Shown here piece after piece: positions 1-10,217 of a DNA stretch of 64,000 nucleotides. Location of the stretch: contig CAKJZO010000024.1 of NCBI GenBank assembly GCA_918298275.1, positions 1-64,000 on the forward strand. Reading direction: 5' to 3'. The DNA is from Spirochaetota bacterium. Its GTDB lineage: Bacteria; Spirochaetota; Spirochaetia; Sphaerochaetales; Sphaerochaetaceae. The notes beneath the pieces were generated by a model. It was not told the origin of the DNA. It worked only from the letters and a program-made list of their open reading frames with translations, and made no database searches. The position numbers and the translations under genes are program-made. Every line of letters starts with the position of its first letter. The stretch's first letter is position 1.

Positions 1-596
1 GGGGTCTTGTGGACGATGATCTCCGAGAATGTGATCTGATCCCTGGTCTCGAAAAGCTCGTTCATCAGGGCGATCTTTTCCTTCTCCGAAACATCCTCAT
101 AGACGTTGAAGACCTTCTCTTCGATGAAGTCGTAGCTCTTCATCATCTCCATGAAAGTCTCCATGAGGTCCTTGGTGGTCACATCCTCCCAAAGCTCCTC
201 GTCGGAGAACGGGAGCTGGAATTCTGATGCCTTGCGCTCGATGTTGAAGTTGTCGGAGCCTTCGTTGCCCATAAGCAGTTCCGAGTATTTCTTGAACTTG
301 GAATACTCAAGAAGTCTTTCTACAAGCTCTTCCCTGGGGTCGGCATATTCGTCACCGAACTCGAGGTCCTTGATGGGCAGCATCATCTGGCTCTTGATCC
401 AGATCAGCTCAGCTGCCATCTTGTAGAACTCCGAGAGGTCCCCCAACCCTATTTCCTTGGCATGATGCAGATACTCCAGGAACTGGTCGGTGATCTCCGA
501 TATGGGGATATCGTAGATGTTGACCTCGGCCTTTTGTATCAGAGCCAGAAGCAGATCGAGAGGACCTTCGAATTTTTCGGTCTTGAAAGCAACCAT
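1..596 (-). CDS. scpA: Segregation and condensation protein A (3' truncated by window start)
   Basis: Minus-strand reading frame from ATG at 596: MVAFKTEKFEGPLDLLLALIQKAEVNIYDIPISEITDQFLEYL..., a classic ScpA N-terminus; runs off the window so it is absent from the ORF track. Confidence 0.93.
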   Translation of the reverse strand, partial: MVAFKTEKFEGPLDLLLALIQKAEVNIYDIPISEITDQFLEYLHHAKEIGLGDLSEFYKMAAELIWIKSQMMLPIKDLEFGDEYADPREELVERLLEYSKFKKYSELLMGNEGSDNFNIERKASEFQLPFSDEELWEDVTTKDLMETFMEMMKSYDFIEEKVFNVYEDVSEKEKIALMNELFETRDQITFSEIIVHKT

Positions 597-598
597 TA

Positions 599-1684
599 TC
601 AGATTTCCGTCAATTCAGCAGCATCGGCAGAAGGAACGCCCTTTGCCACGCCGTTTCCGAACATGGCCTGTCTGAGCTTACCGTCGAGCTCTGCAAGGAC
701 ATCCGGATTCTGCTTGAGGAAGTTCAGGGTGTTGTCACGGCCCTGACCGATCTTCTCTCCGTTGAACGAATACCATGAGCCCATCTTGTCGATGAATCCG
801 TAACGCAGGGCGCCGTCGAGGATTCCGCCGGCATAGGAGATGCCTTCGTCGAACATCAGGTCAAGCTCGACCTTCCTGAAAGGAGGTGCAACCTTGTTCT
901 TGACGATCTTTACCCTGACGCGGTTTCCCACGAACTCGTCGGAACCCTTGCTGATTGTCTCGATCTTCCTTACATCCATTCTGATGGAGCTGTAGAACTT
1001 GAGTGCATTTCCGCCTGTGGTAGTCTCGGGATTGCCGAACATGACGCCAATCTTCATTCTGATCTGGTTGATGAAGATGATGGTCGTCTTGCTCTTTGCA
1101 AGGATGGCCGTCAGCTTTCTGAGAGCCTGGCTCATGAGGCGGGCCTGGAGACCCATGTGGGAGTCTCCCATGTCGCCTTCGATCTCGGCCTGAGGCGTGA
1201 GGGCTGCAACGGAGTCGACGATGATGATATCGACGGCACCGCTTCTGACAAGGGATTCGGCAACTTCAAGAGCCTGCTCACCGCTGTCCGGCTGGGAGAT
1301 CCACAGTTCATCCGTGTTGACTCCGAGTTTCTTTGCATAAGTCGGGTCCAGGGCATGCTCGGCATCGATGAAGGCGGCAATTCCGCCGGCCTTCTGGGCT
1401 TCTGCAACGGCGTGGAGGGCCAATGTTGTCTTACCTGAGGACTCGGGTCCGTAGATCTCGATGACTCTTCCGCGGGGATAACCGCCCACACCGAGAGCTT
1501 CGTCGAGAAGAATGGAACCGGAAGGAATGACATCGATGTTGGCAGCAACGGGATTATCACCCAGTTTCATCAGCGAGCCCTTGCCGAACTCCTTGTCAAT
1601 CTGGGCCCTTGCAGCCTCGAGAGCTTCGAGTTTCTGCTTCTTCACATCGATAACTTTAGTCTCTGCAACCTTTTCCTTAGCCAT
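599..1684 (-). CDS. recA: Recombinase RecA
   Basis: 361 aa, [21 protein letters not shown] Walker [27 protein letters not shown]. Confidence 0.99.
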   Translation of the reverse strand: MAKEKVAETKVIDVKKQKLEALEAARAQIDKEFGKGSLMKLGDNPVAANIDVIPSGSILLDEALGVGGYPRGRVIEIYGPESSGKTTLALHAVAEAQKAGGIAAFIDAEHALDPTYAKKLGVNTDELWISQPDSGEQALEVAESLVRSGAVDIIIVDSVAALTPQAEIEGDMGDSHMGLQARLMSQALRKLTAILAKSKTTIIFINQIRMKIGVMFGNPETTTGGNALKFYSSIRMDVRKIETISKGSDEFVGNRVRVKIVKNKVAPPFRKVELDLMFDEGISYAGGILDGALRYGFIDKMGSWYSFNGEKIGQGRDNTLNFLKQNPDVLAELDGKLRQAMFGNGVAKGVPSADAAELTEI

Positions 1685-1716
1685 ATCAATCTCCTGTATA
1701 TATCACCCTTTTACCA

Positions 1717-2172
1717 TTATCTGACAAACAGCCGGTCGGAATCCATCAGAATCGTCACAGGACCGTCATTTTCATAGCAGACGTGCATGTGAGCTCCGAA
1801 CTGCCCGTGTGCAACCTCAAGACCCAGCTCCCTGAGATCCTTCATGAAAACCTCATAGAGCCTCTCTGCAAGCTCGGGATTGCCTGCTTCATCGAAGGAA
1901 GGCCTGTTTCCCCTCTTCATGCTGGCATAGAGCGTGAACTGGCTTACGACCAATACCTTCCCGCCGACATCCGAGACGCTGAGGTTCATCTTCCCGTTCT
2001 CATCCTGGAATATCCGCATCCTTGCAATCTTGGATGCCATCTTTTCACAGGTCTCTTCCGTATCCGAATCACAGACACCAAGATAGACGAGAAGCCCGAG
2101 ACCGATACCTCCTGTAACGGTTCCGTCAACTGTCACACTGGCATCTCTGACGCGCTGGACAACGGCTCTCAT
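1717..2172 (-). CDS. dtd: D-aminoacyl-tRNA deacylase
   Basis: [17 protein letters not shown]... VVSQFTLYA, typical DTD motifs. Confidence 0.97.
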   Translation of the reverse strand: MRAVVQRVRDASVTVDGTVTGGIGLGLLVYLGVCDSDTEETCEKMASKIARMRIFQDENGKMNLSVSDVGGKVLVVSQFTLYASMKRGNRPSFDEAGNPELAERLYEVFMKDLRELGLEVAHGQFGAHMHVCYENDGPVTILMDSDRLFVR

Positions 2173-2834
2173 GCGTTCTCCCCCTGGCCTTTGGACATCT
2201 TCCTGACAAAAAGGGTCTTGTCCGGGGCGTTGAAGTACGCAGAACCGGCTACAGCCACGTCGACTCCGCTTTCTGCAACAGCAGAGATGGTCTTGAGATT
2301 CACGCCGCCGTCAATGGATATGAGATAGCGTCTCGAACCTCTTACCTCTTTCAGCCACCGCACCTTTTCAAGAGTCTCGGGAATGAGGCCCTGACCTCCG
2401 AATCCCGGATTCACGCTCATTATAAGCACGAGATCCAGATCATCGAGGTACTTCTCCATATCAGTCACAGGAGTATCCGGCTTAACGGTAAGACCGCATT
2501 TGATGCCGTAGCTTCTGATCAGATCCAGAGTAGCCTTTATGTCCCTGCATGCCTCCGTATGGACAGTGATGCAGTCACAACCGGCCTTAGCAAATTCCTC
2601 AATGAATCTTGATGGTTCCTCAACCATCAGATGGGCATCGAAGAACAGGCCTGTGCACGGGCGTATATCCTTTATGAATTTTGCACCGAATGTGATGTTT
2701 GGCACGAACATGCCGTCCATGACATCCAGATGTACCCAGGAGGTACCGCTGTGCTCAATCTGTGACAATGCACCTCTGATGTCCGAGAAATCAGCGGACA
2801 GTACCGAAGGGGCGATTATGATGCTTCTTTCCAT
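2169..2834 (-). CDS. rpe: Ribulose-phosphate 3-epimerase
   Basis: [39 protein letters not shown]; internal ATG chosen over ORF start at 2861. Confidence 0.97.
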   Translation of the reverse strand: MERSIIIAPSVLSADFSDIRGALSQIEHSGTSWVHLDVMDGMFVPNITFGAKFIKDIRPCTGLFFDAHLMVEEPSRFIEEFAKAGCDCITVHTEACRDIKATLDLIRSYGIKCGLTVKPDTPVTDMEKYLDDLDLVLIMSVNPGFGGQGLIPETLEKVRWLKEVRGSRRYLISIDGGVNLKTISAVAESGVDVAVAGSAYFNAPDKTLFVRKMSKGQGENA

Positions 2835-2962
2835 GGCCCAATAGTAGCATAGCTGAGACATCTTTAAAAGATATTTGAGGCTGTTTTAAGTGAAATTCCT
2901 TAACATTTTGCAAGTATTATTAGGCTGCAAATAACAAATTTTGCATCAAAAAGACAAAATTT

Positions 2963-2988
2963 AAGCGCTGCCCGTAAGAACAGCGCTT
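2963..2988 (-). terminator. Intrinsic-terminator-like hairpin downstream of RpiR-family gene
   Basis: AAGCGCTG / CAGCGCTT perfect 8-bp arms followed on minus strand by AAATTTT. Confidence 0.6.
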
Positions 2989-3008
2989 CAATCGTATTAA
3001 CGAGAAAA

Positions 3009-3869
3009 TCAGCTGTGGGTAACGCTGAAGTTCCACCTTCTCAGGACTGCGGTCTTCTCTTCCTCCGTCATCTTTCCGAGGACAGCACTGTACAGAACGT
3101 CGGTTACGAAGATCTGCAGGATTCTGGTAAGGGTTGATCCTGTTCTGAACTCATATCCTGAAGCAGGAATCTGAAGCTTCACATCTGCAAGTCTTGAAAG
3201 GTGGTTGTGACCGATCTTGGTAAGTGTGATGAGCTTACCGCCGGATTCCTTTACAGCCTTTGCAGCCTGGTTGACCAGCTGGTCCTCACCGAAGTAGGAA
3301 ATGCCGAATGCAACCATATCATCCGTAAGAGAATAAGACTGTGCGATCTGGAGGTTGACATCCTTGGAATAGATGACGTTCTTTCCGAGTCTGGCAAGCT
3401 TGTACTGAAGGTCGCTCAGGATAACTTCAGCTGAACCCTGACCGAGCAGGAGAACCGTCTTTGCCTTGTTGATGACCTCTGCGGCAGCATCAACGGTCTT
3501 CGGATCAAGAACTGATTCGAGGTTACTGAGGTTCTTGCTGGTGAATTTGATGTACTGGACAATCAGGTCCCTGGTGCTCAGACCGCTGTCATAGAAGTTC
3601 TCCATGACCTGCTCCGGCTCCTCATCCTTGCCCTCATTTGAGAATACCTCTCTTGAAAGGCGGATCTTGAAGTCCGAGTATCCGTCTACGTTCAGTCTCT
3701 TGCACAGTCTGACGACGATGGCCGGGCTGGATCCTGCTGCGGCAGAAAGCTCTGTCATTGTCATGAAAAGCGGTGCCGAGGGGTTCTGGAGAACGTAGTC
3801 AGCGATTTTTCTCTCGGAAGCCGGGAGTTCCTTTTCTATCTGTTCAATTAAAGTTAAAAAGCTCTGCAT
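3009..3869 (-). CDS. MurR/RpiR family transcriptional regulator (HTH + SIS domain)
   Basis: N-terminal HTH_6 (LPASERKIADYVLQNP...) and SIS domain (VLLLGQGSAEVILSDLQYKLARLGK). Confidence 0.92.
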   Translation of the reverse strand: MQSFLTLIEQIEKELPASERKIADYVLQNPSAPLFMTMTELSAAAGSSPAIVVRLCKRLNVDGYSDFKIRLSREVFSNEGKDEEPEQVMENFYDSGLSTRDLIVQYIKFTSKNLSNLESVLDPKTVDAAAEVINKAKTVLLLGQGSAEVILSDLQYKLARLGKNVIYSKDVNLQIAQSYSLTDDMVAFGISYFGEDQLVNQAAKAVKESGGKLITLTKIGHNHLSRLADVKLQIPASGYEFRTGSTLTRILQIFVTDVLYSAVLGKMTEEEKTAVLRRWNFSVTHS

Positions 3870-3997
3870 ATCATAAATATACTACTATTCGGGTCCGTTG
3901 TAAAGAATTTTTCAATATTGAAAACAAATTTCAGATATGAAAAAGTGAAAAATTAATCCATGCCCGGATAATAAGATAAATACAACTGAGTAAGCTA

Positions 3998-6799
3998 TTA
4001 TCCTTTGAGGGTATCGTGCTCCTTTGCAATATCCTCGATATCCTCGAGTCTGTACCCTATCATCTTGGAAACGCCTGGCTCCTGCTGGGTTACGCCCAGA
4101 AGGCAGTCGGATCCCATTACGGTACCCTTGTTATGGGTGATGATGATGAACTGGCTCTTGTCCTCGAACTTGTCCAGAACGCGCATGAAGGCTCCGACGT
4201 TTCTGGCATCGAGGGCGGCATCGATCTCATCGAGGATACAGAACGGCGAAGGCTTGACCATATATGTGGCAAAGAGAAGAGCTACGGCTGTCATGGAGCG
4301 TTCTCCACCGGAGAGAAGACCCAGCTGCAGCATCTTCTTTCCCGGCGGCTGGGCCTTGATGTCGATACCTGATTCAAGGATGTTCTCCTCATCGGTAAGC
4401 ACAAGCTCTGCCTTTCCGCCTCCGAAGAGCGTTGTGAACATCTCCTGGAAATTGACTGATATCTGTCCGTAGGTCTCGAGGAACATCTCCTCGCTTCTTC
4501 TCCTGATTTCGGTGATGACTTCTTCAAGATCGTTCTTGGCCTTTGTAAGGTCTTCGAGGTTCTTGCTGTAGAAGTCATAGTTCTTCTTTGCCTCGTTGAA
4601 TTCCTCTTCGGCCATATAGTTGATGAATCCGAGTCCCTCTATCCTCTTCTTGACGGAATCGAGCTCTGCCTTGAGTTCCTCGTCGGAAGCAGTGATCTCA
4701 TGGTCGTTGAACTCCTTGAGGCTCTTCTGATAGTTGTCGAAGAAGTCGGTGAAGATCTTCTGGATGCTTTCCTGGACGCCCTTGATGTTCTCTCTGGCAG
4801 TAGCTATCTCGACAGCCAATTCCTGCTTGCGCTGGAACTTGCCCTGGAACTCGGTATTGTTCTGGGTCATCTCCTGGGTCTTCTGCTCTATCGTCAGGTT
4901 CAGGGCTGAAAGCTCTTCCTTGAGGCTCCTGATCATATCGAGCGTATCGGCCTTGCTGTTCTTGAGTTCATCGATCTTCTCGAGAATCTCGTTGACCTTG
5001 CTTTCCTCGGCCTGGACTGCTGTATTTGCATCCGTGAAATCGAATTCCATCTGCTGCAGGCTTGCCTTGAGCTCTGATATGGAAGACTTGAGGGAGTCGA
5101 TGCGGGCCTTGAACTGGACTTCGTCAAGCTCCAGGTCACGCTGGTCGGATTCCTTGAGGATAAGAAGCCTTGAAAGTCTTTCGTTCTCGGCCTGCAGATC
5201 CGCTATCTTGTTGCGGTTCTCGGCTTCCTTCTCATATGAAGCGGCAAGTGCCTCGTCGAGCTTGCGCTTTGTTTCAAGGGTACCTTCCGGTGATGTGAAT
5301 TCATCAAGGAAGGTTGGAATAGTACCGCTGTATTCCTGGAAAAGTCCCTTGATTTCATCAATCTGTTCAAGGATTGCTTCCTCTGTCTGATCAACAGCTT
5401 CCTGGAAAACGCTCTTGTCGAAGTCTACGGAAGAAATGTCGCGCAGGAAAGAGACCTTCTGCTGAAGGATATTTCGTGTCTTTGTAAATTCTGCAAGAAG
5501 GGCCTTTTCTGCTTTAGCCCTCTGGGTCGAGCTGTATCCACTACCCTTTATGTTCTCTTCAAGTTTGTTGGCGATGTCATTGGCAAGGTCACTAATCTGT
5601 GCCGTGATCTGAATTCTCTCAGCGGAGATTCCTTCATTCAGCTCATTCAGTTCATCGATATCGACCTGGTGCATTACACGGTCGCTCTTGATCTTGAGTA
5701 TCTCTTCCTTTGCCTTTTCGATGCTCTCCTGCGTCAGTCTCAGGTTCTCGGTGGTATTCTCCATGTCACTGATCTTCTCTTCCAGACGGATCTTGTCATG
5801 GTCCATTCTTTCCTGAACTTGGAGAGCCTTGTCCTTGGCCTGTTTTGAACGTTGGGAGATATCGCTGAATCTTTCGTTGAAGATCTCGATCGAGTAATTG
5901 AAGGAATTGACCTTTTCATCAAGGGCACGGACCTTTCCCGAAAGATCCTCCCTTGTGGTCCTCATTTCCTCAAGTAACTGCTGCTGCTTGTCCAGATCCT
6001 CGCGGGCATTGGAAAGCGTGGCTTCAATTGTGCTTGATTCGATTTCCAGCTTATCGAGTTCATTCTGCCTGAAGTCCTTGAGTTTTGTCAGTGACTGTAC
6101 ATATGAAAGCTGAAGGTCTACCTCAAGCTTTTCCCTCTGGGCTGTAAGTTCACGATGCTTGAGAACCTTGTCAAGCTGGACCTTTCTGGAGTTGTACTGG
6201 CGCTCGGCTTCCTTGAACAGAAGCTCGACCTGGGCCATGTTCTCATCGGTTTTCTGAAGCTTGCGGGCAGCTTCCTCACTCTGCTGCTTGAATCTGCTTA
6301 TACCGGAGGCTTCCTCGAAGATATAGCGTCTGTCTTCCGGTTTCATGAGCAGTATCTGGTCGATCTTACCCTGCTCCAGAATGCTGTATGCCGCTTTTCC
6401 TACACCGGTATCAAGGAATAGTTCCCTGATGTTTCTGAGCAGGCACTTTTCACGGTTGATGAAGTACTCGTTGTCGCCGTTTCTGAAGGCACGTCTCTTT
6501 ATCTCAACTTCCGTTGCATTGATATTGAGGATTCCGGTCTCGTTGTTGAGTGTGAGAATGACCTCACACATAGGCATGGGCTTTCTCTTGTCTGTACCGT
6601 TGAATATGACATCCTCACGCTTGCTGGCTCTGATTGTGCTCAGCGCCTGTGTTCCGAGAACCCACTTCACGGAGTCGACGACATTGCTCTTTCCGGAGCC
6701 GTTTGGGCCCAGAAGAGATGTAATACCATCTGAGAACTCGAATTTTGTCCTATCTGCAAAGGATTTGAAGCCAAAGAGCTCAACTGATTTCAGAAACAT
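3998..6799 (-). CDS. smc: Chromosome segregation ATPase SMC (about 933 aa, short)
   Basis: MFLKSVELFGFKSFADRTKFEFSDGITSLLGPNGSGKSNVVDSVKWVLG at N-term; LLSGGERSMTAVALLFA and FCILDEIDAALD at C-term; start reassigned from ORF start 7186 to ATG at 6799. Confidence 0.95.
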   Translation of the reverse strand: MFLKSVELFGFKSFADRTKFEFSDGITSLLGPNGSGKSNVVDSVKWVLGTQALSTIRASKREDVIFNGTDKRKPMPMCEVILTLNNETGILNINATEVEIKRRAFRNGDNEYFINREKCLLRNIRELFLDTGVGKAAYSILEQGKIDQILLMKPEDRRYIFEEASGISRFKQQSEEAARKLQKTDENMAQVELLFKEAERQYNSRKVQLDKVLKHRELTAQREKLEVDLQLSYVQSLTKLKDFRQNELDKLEIESSTIEATLSNAREDLDKQQQLLEEMRTTREDLSGKVRALDEKVNSFNYSIEIFNERFSDISQRSKQAKDKALQVQERMDHDKIRLEEKISDMENTTENLRLTQESIEKAKEEILKIKSDRVMHQVDIDELNELNEGISAERIQITAQISDLANDIANKLEENIKGSGYSSTQRAKAEKALLAEFTKTRNILQQKVSFLRDISSVDFDKSVFQEAVDQTEEAILEQIDEIKGLFQEYSGTIPTFLDEFTSPEGTLETKRKLDEALAASYEKEAENRNKIADLQAENERLSRLLILKESDQRDLELDEVQFKARIDSLKSSISELKASLQQMEFDFTDANTAVQAEESKVNEILEKIDELKNSKADTLDMIRSLKEELSALNLTIEQKTQEMTQNNTEFQGKFQRKQELAVEIATARENIKGVQESIQKIFTDFFDNYQKSLKEFNDHEITASDEELKAELDSVKKRIEGLGFINYMAEEEFNEAKKNYDFYSKNLEDLTKAKNDLEEVITEIRRRSEEMFLETYGQISVNFQEMFTTLFGGGKAELVLTDEENILESGIDIKAQPPGKKMLQLGLLSGGERSMTAVALLFATYMVKPSPFCILDEIDAALDARNVGAFMRVLDKFEDKSQFIIITHNKGTVMGSDCLLGVTQQEPGVSKMIGYRLEDIEDIAKEHDTLKG

Positions 6800-6871
6800 A
6801 TGTTTTTTATAGCATAAATCACAGTATTTTTCCACAATGACAAAGCATTGGATTTGCATTAAAATCAAGGC

Positions 6872-7474
6872 ATGGAAAGCCAGTTGTCGTTGTTCGAAGA
6901 ACCTGTCTACAACATAGTCATCGGAGCCGATGAAGCGGGTCGCGGTCCGCTGGCAGGTCCCGTATGCGCAGCCGCAGTAGTTCTTCCCACTGACTTCCCC
7001 ACGGAAATCCTGGCAGATTCCAAAGCCCTGTCCGAAAAGAAGCGCAACCTGGCAGAACCAATCATCAAGGAAAAGGCCATCGCCTGGGCAGTAGCCTGGG
7101 GTACTCCGGCAGAGATCGATACCATCAACATCCTCCAGGCCTCGCTTCTTGCCATGAAACGCGCATATCTTCTTGTAAAACAACAACTTGAAACCAAAAG
7201 CATTAAGGCAGACATCCTTCTTGTCGACGGCAACAAGCGCCCCGATGTCGATATCCTGTGCAAAGCCATTGTAAAGGGCGATGCCACCGAGCCTGCGATA
7301 ATGGCGGCATCAATCCTCGCCAAGAACACCAGAGACCGTTTCATGCTCTGTGCTGCAAAACGTTGGCCCCAGTATGGCTTTGAAAAACATAAGGGCTACC
7401 CGTGTGCTTCACACAAGGCAGCCCTCCGTCAGTTCGGACCATGTCCGATACATAGATTGACCTTCAGATATTAG
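6872..7474 (+). CDS. rnhB: Ribonuclease HII
   Basis: IGADEAGRGPLAGPVCAAAVVLP, KGYPCASHKAAL. Confidence 0.97.
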   Translation: MESQLSLFEEPVYNIVIGADEAGRGPLAGPVCAAAVVLPTDFPTEILADSKALSEKKRNLAEPIIKEKAIAWAVAWGTPAEIDTINILQASLLAMKRAYLLVKQQLETKSIKADILLVDGNKRPDVDILCKAIVKGDATEPAIMAASILAKNTRDRFMLCAAKRWPQYGFEKHKGYPCASHKAALRQFGPCPIHRLTFRY

Positions 7475-7725
7475 TTTTCGCTTTCCTTCTTGCTTGCGTT
7501 GATCTTCATGAAGTCAACAGCCTTCTGGAACTCGCGGATGAACTGTCCCAGATCCTCGGGATAGACAATCACGCTCTGGCGCACATAGCGGCCCTCATCG
7601 GCTGTACCCTTGCTCTCAACGATGTTGAGGAACATGTCCCCCTTGTAGTTCTCCTTGACATTGAAGAAATACGTTCTGTCATTGGTAACGAACCTTGTTG
7701 AAAAAACCTCACCTCTCTGACCCAT
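7471..7725 (-). CDS. PUR-alpha-like / DUF3276 family small protein
   Basis: MGQRGEVFSTRFVTNDRTYFFNVKENYKGDMFLNIVESK pattern; ATG at 7725 with GGAG Shine-Dalgarno. Confidence 0.75.
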   Translation of the reverse strand: MGQRGEVFSTRFVTNDRTYFFNVKENYKGDMFLNIVESKGTADEGRYVRQSVIVYPEDLGQFIREFQKAVDFMKINASKKESEN

Positions 7726-7750
7726 GGGGACATCTCCTTCGCTTTGATAT

Positions 7751-7774
7751 AAAAAAACCACGCATGGCGTGGTC
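7751..7774 (-). terminator. Rho-independent terminator after tRNA-Gly
   Basis: ACCACGC-CAT-GCGTGGT hairpin followed by T7 on minus strand. Confidence 0.85.
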
Positions 7775-7778
7775 ACTT

Positions 7779-7849
7779 AGCGCCCGACGGGAGTCGAACC
7801 CGCGTCTTCAGCTTGGAGGGCTGAGGTAATACCGTTATACCACAAGCGC
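7779..7849 (-). tRNA. tRNA-Gly (TCC)
   Basis: GCGCTTG acceptor pairs with CGGGCGC, discriminator T; anticodon arm TCAGC-CCTCCAA-GCTGA; T-loop TTCGACT. Confidence 0.95.
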
Positions 7850-7895
7850 ACGTACTCTGTACTTATATTCAAAAACCCGAAATACGTCAAGTACA

Positions 7896-8831
7896 TCACA
7901 GAACGATTCTGGTTCCTGTTTCTCCGTTAAGGGCCTGCAGGGCCTTGTCCAGCGATGTAATCAGGGCGACCCTGCCCTTCTTGCTCTCTGCGAACTGCAC
8001 ACACGCATTTACCTTCGGAAGCATGCTTCCCGGAGCGAACTGCCCCTGAGCAGCATACTCTTCGGCTTCCGCTACAGTCATTTCGGTGAGCCATTTCTCA
8101 TCGGGAGTCTTGAAGTTGATGGCAACCTTCTCAACTGCAGTAAGTATGATAAGAATATCGGCATCCACCAGTTCGGCAAGCTTCTCGGAAGCATAATCCT
8201 TATCAATTACGGCAGGAGTCCCGTAAAGAAGCCCGTCTTCTCGCCTGACAACAGGGATTCCGCCTCCGCCTACTGTAATAACAACATTACCTGCAGCAAT
8301 AAGTCGTTCTACGGTCTTCTTCTCAATCACATCGATCGGTTTAGGTGACGGGACAACGCGCCTGTAACCGCGTCCGGCATCCTCGACCATCGTGTAGCCC
8401 TTTTCGCGCATGAGCTTTGCAGCAGCTTCCTTGTCGTAGAATCCTCCCACAGGCTTGGTTGGGTTCTGGAAAGCCGGATCGTTCTCGTCTACAAGCACCT
8501 GGGTTACTATGGTGCTTACTTCCTTATCTATTCCCCTCTGCTTGAGCTCGTTTCCGATGGCATTCTGAAGATGATAGCCGATATATCCCTGACTCATAGC
8601 TCCGCACTCCGGAAACGGCATATCGCTTTTGATTGCACCGGAACGTGAAGCAGTGGCAAGTCCCAAGTTGATCATTCCTACCTGAGGTCCGTTGCCATGG
8701 GCGATTATTACCTCATTGCCTTCCTGAATAAGGTCGACAATGGGCTTTGCTGTCTCACGCACGAGCTCCAACTGTTCATACGGTGTATTTCCAAGCGCAT
8801 TACCGCCGAGTGCAATGACTATCTTCTTCAT
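7896..8831 (-). CDS. arcC: Carbamate kinase
   Basis: MKKIVIALGGNALG..., AHGNGPQVG, TVGGGGIPVV. Confidence 0.96.
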   Translation of the reverse strand: MKKIVIALGGNALGNTPYEQLELVRETAKPIVDLIQEGNEVIIAHGNGPQVGMINLGLATASRSGAIKSDMPFPECGAMSQGYIGYHLQNAIGNELKQRGIDKEVSTIVTQVLVDENDPAFQNPTKPVGGFYDKEAAAKLMREKGYTMVEDAGRGYRRVVPSPKPIDVIEKKTVERLIAAGNVVITVGGGGIPVVRREDGLLYGTPAVIDKDYASEKLAELVDADILIILTAVEKVAINFKTPDEKWLTEMTVAEAEEYAAQGQFAPGSMLPKVNACVQFAESKKGRVALITSLDKALQALNGETGTRIVL

Positions 8832-8902
8832 TCATGAACCTCAAGACAAGATTTGCTAAATGAAGTATAGCCCCCTCTGCAACAAAACGCAACAATATTG
8901 AA

Positions 8903-10216
8903 TCAGATATATGTTACAACATGTACATATATATTTCCGGAGTACATGCCACCGGCAAGGTTTTCAGGAGTATTGTTGAATGTTTGTTCAGATGCCTGTG
9001 GAATAGTAATGGATATAGTACCCGAATCAAACCAACGGACATATTTATCATTCTGTTTGTCTATCATCGATTCACCGCTGATTACGAGATAATTGGTTCT
9101 TAAAATCGGAGTGTCTTTCATCCATCCGTCTGTTCCGTCATATGCAATCGTCACTCCGGTAGCACCAGGACCATCGGAGTACTTATAACCTCGTTCTGAA
9201 TTCAGATACGCAATGAAATTGATGCTGTTTGAGGCCGAATCAATTTCACTGATACCTCCCGTATTAGGGTCAGTATAACGTAAAGTGAATTTGTTTATGG
9301 AGGCTCCGGTTGTTGTCTGCCCGGTCGGGGAGCTGGACAGGTAAATATATACAAGTCCGTCTGAGTTACCGTTCATAACTGAATTTGTTGTGTATCCATA
9401 ATCGGCGACATCAATCGGCAGTCTTGTCTCATATAATTGTGCAATGTCAAAGGATGTTGCAGCAGCAAGACGTGAAACGCTCATTATGGATGTCATGCTT
9501 GAATCCGGTTTGTTGTTCGGTTTATAAGTGCCTGCCAGATGAAGATCATACTGTTGCTCGGTACCGTCTGAACAAGAGATTGTAAACCGAATAGTAGCTG
9601 TATAGTACTCGTCAGTTGGAATCAGACGATAAATCGTTCCACCATACTCGACCTGATCATTGACGGTATCTACAGGAAGATCCATTACAAGCGCAACGTC
9701 CCACCAAATTGAATCGTAATTCTTTGCAATATTGGCAGGAACAGTGATTGAATCGGTACCCGAACTTGAATGAGGCTGGTTTCCCATGTGCCATGAGTAA
9801 TTAGCTACATCGACATCAGACGAGCCATTTCTTCCTCGGCAAAAGAGATCAATACCGAAAGGACGTTTATAATCCTCATTCCCGATAAGCGTATAGCACC
9901 ATTCGGAAGAAATAAGCTCAGCACTCAGAGTAATGTCACCATAAGCAACATACTGACCATCTACTTTATGCCTAATCTCAGTAATTCCCACAACCGCAAG
10001 ATTCTGAGGCCAGTAATACTTGCCTGTATCTCTCAGGTTCGATGCATCAGTTGAACTGTTGCCTGTAAAGCTGGATCTTGTAGTGTGCGAGAGAAAGGCA
10101 TTGGACGCGAGATCGACAACTGTACATCTGTCATTCTGACGCATATATGGCTGCAATGCAGAGCATGAAAGCAAAACGAGGAACAGGAATAAAACTGATG
10201 TCAGAACTTTTCTCAT
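8903..10216 (-). CDS. Secreted hypothetical protein (beta-rich, surface/pilin-like array member 4)
   Basis: Signal peptide MRKVLTSVLFLFLVLLSCSA; internal ATG at 10216; C-terminal GNIYVHVVTYI strand. Confidence 0.75.
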   Translation of the reverse strand: MRKVLTSVLFLFLVLLSCSALQPYMRQNDRCTVVDLASNAFLSHTTRSSFTGNSSTDASNLRDTGKYYWPQNLAVVGITEIRHKVDGQYVAYGDITLSAELISSEWCYTLIGNEDYKRPFGIDLFCRGRNGSSDVDVANYSWHMGNQPHSSSGTDSITVPANIAKNYDSIWWDVALVMDLPVDTVNDQVEYGGTIYRLIPTDEYYTATIRFTISCSDGTEQQYDLHLAGTYKPNNKPDSSMTSIMSVSRLAAATSFDIAQLYETRLPIDVADYGYTTNSVMNGNSDGLVYIYLSSSPTGQTTTGASINKFTLRYTDPNTGGISEIDSASNSINFIAYLNSERGYKYSDGPGATGVTIAYDGTDGWMKDTPILRTNYLVISGESMIDKQNDKYVRWFDSGTISITIPQASEQTFNNTPENLAGGMYSGNIYVHVVTYI

Positions 10217-10217
10217 A

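Noticed and set aside
9-746. Plus-strand ORFs at window start (72, 91 and 94 aa)
   Set aside because: Antisense to scpA and recA; the real gene is on the minus strand and open at the edge.
4734-5390. 218-aa plus-strand ORF rich in Ser/Leu
   Set aside because: Antisense shadow of the SMC coiled coil.
3998-7186. 1062-aa SMC ORF with an extra N-terminal region
   Set aside because: Extension overlaps divergent rnhB and has no SMC similarity; ATG at 6799 begins the canonical MFLKSVELFGFKSFAD.
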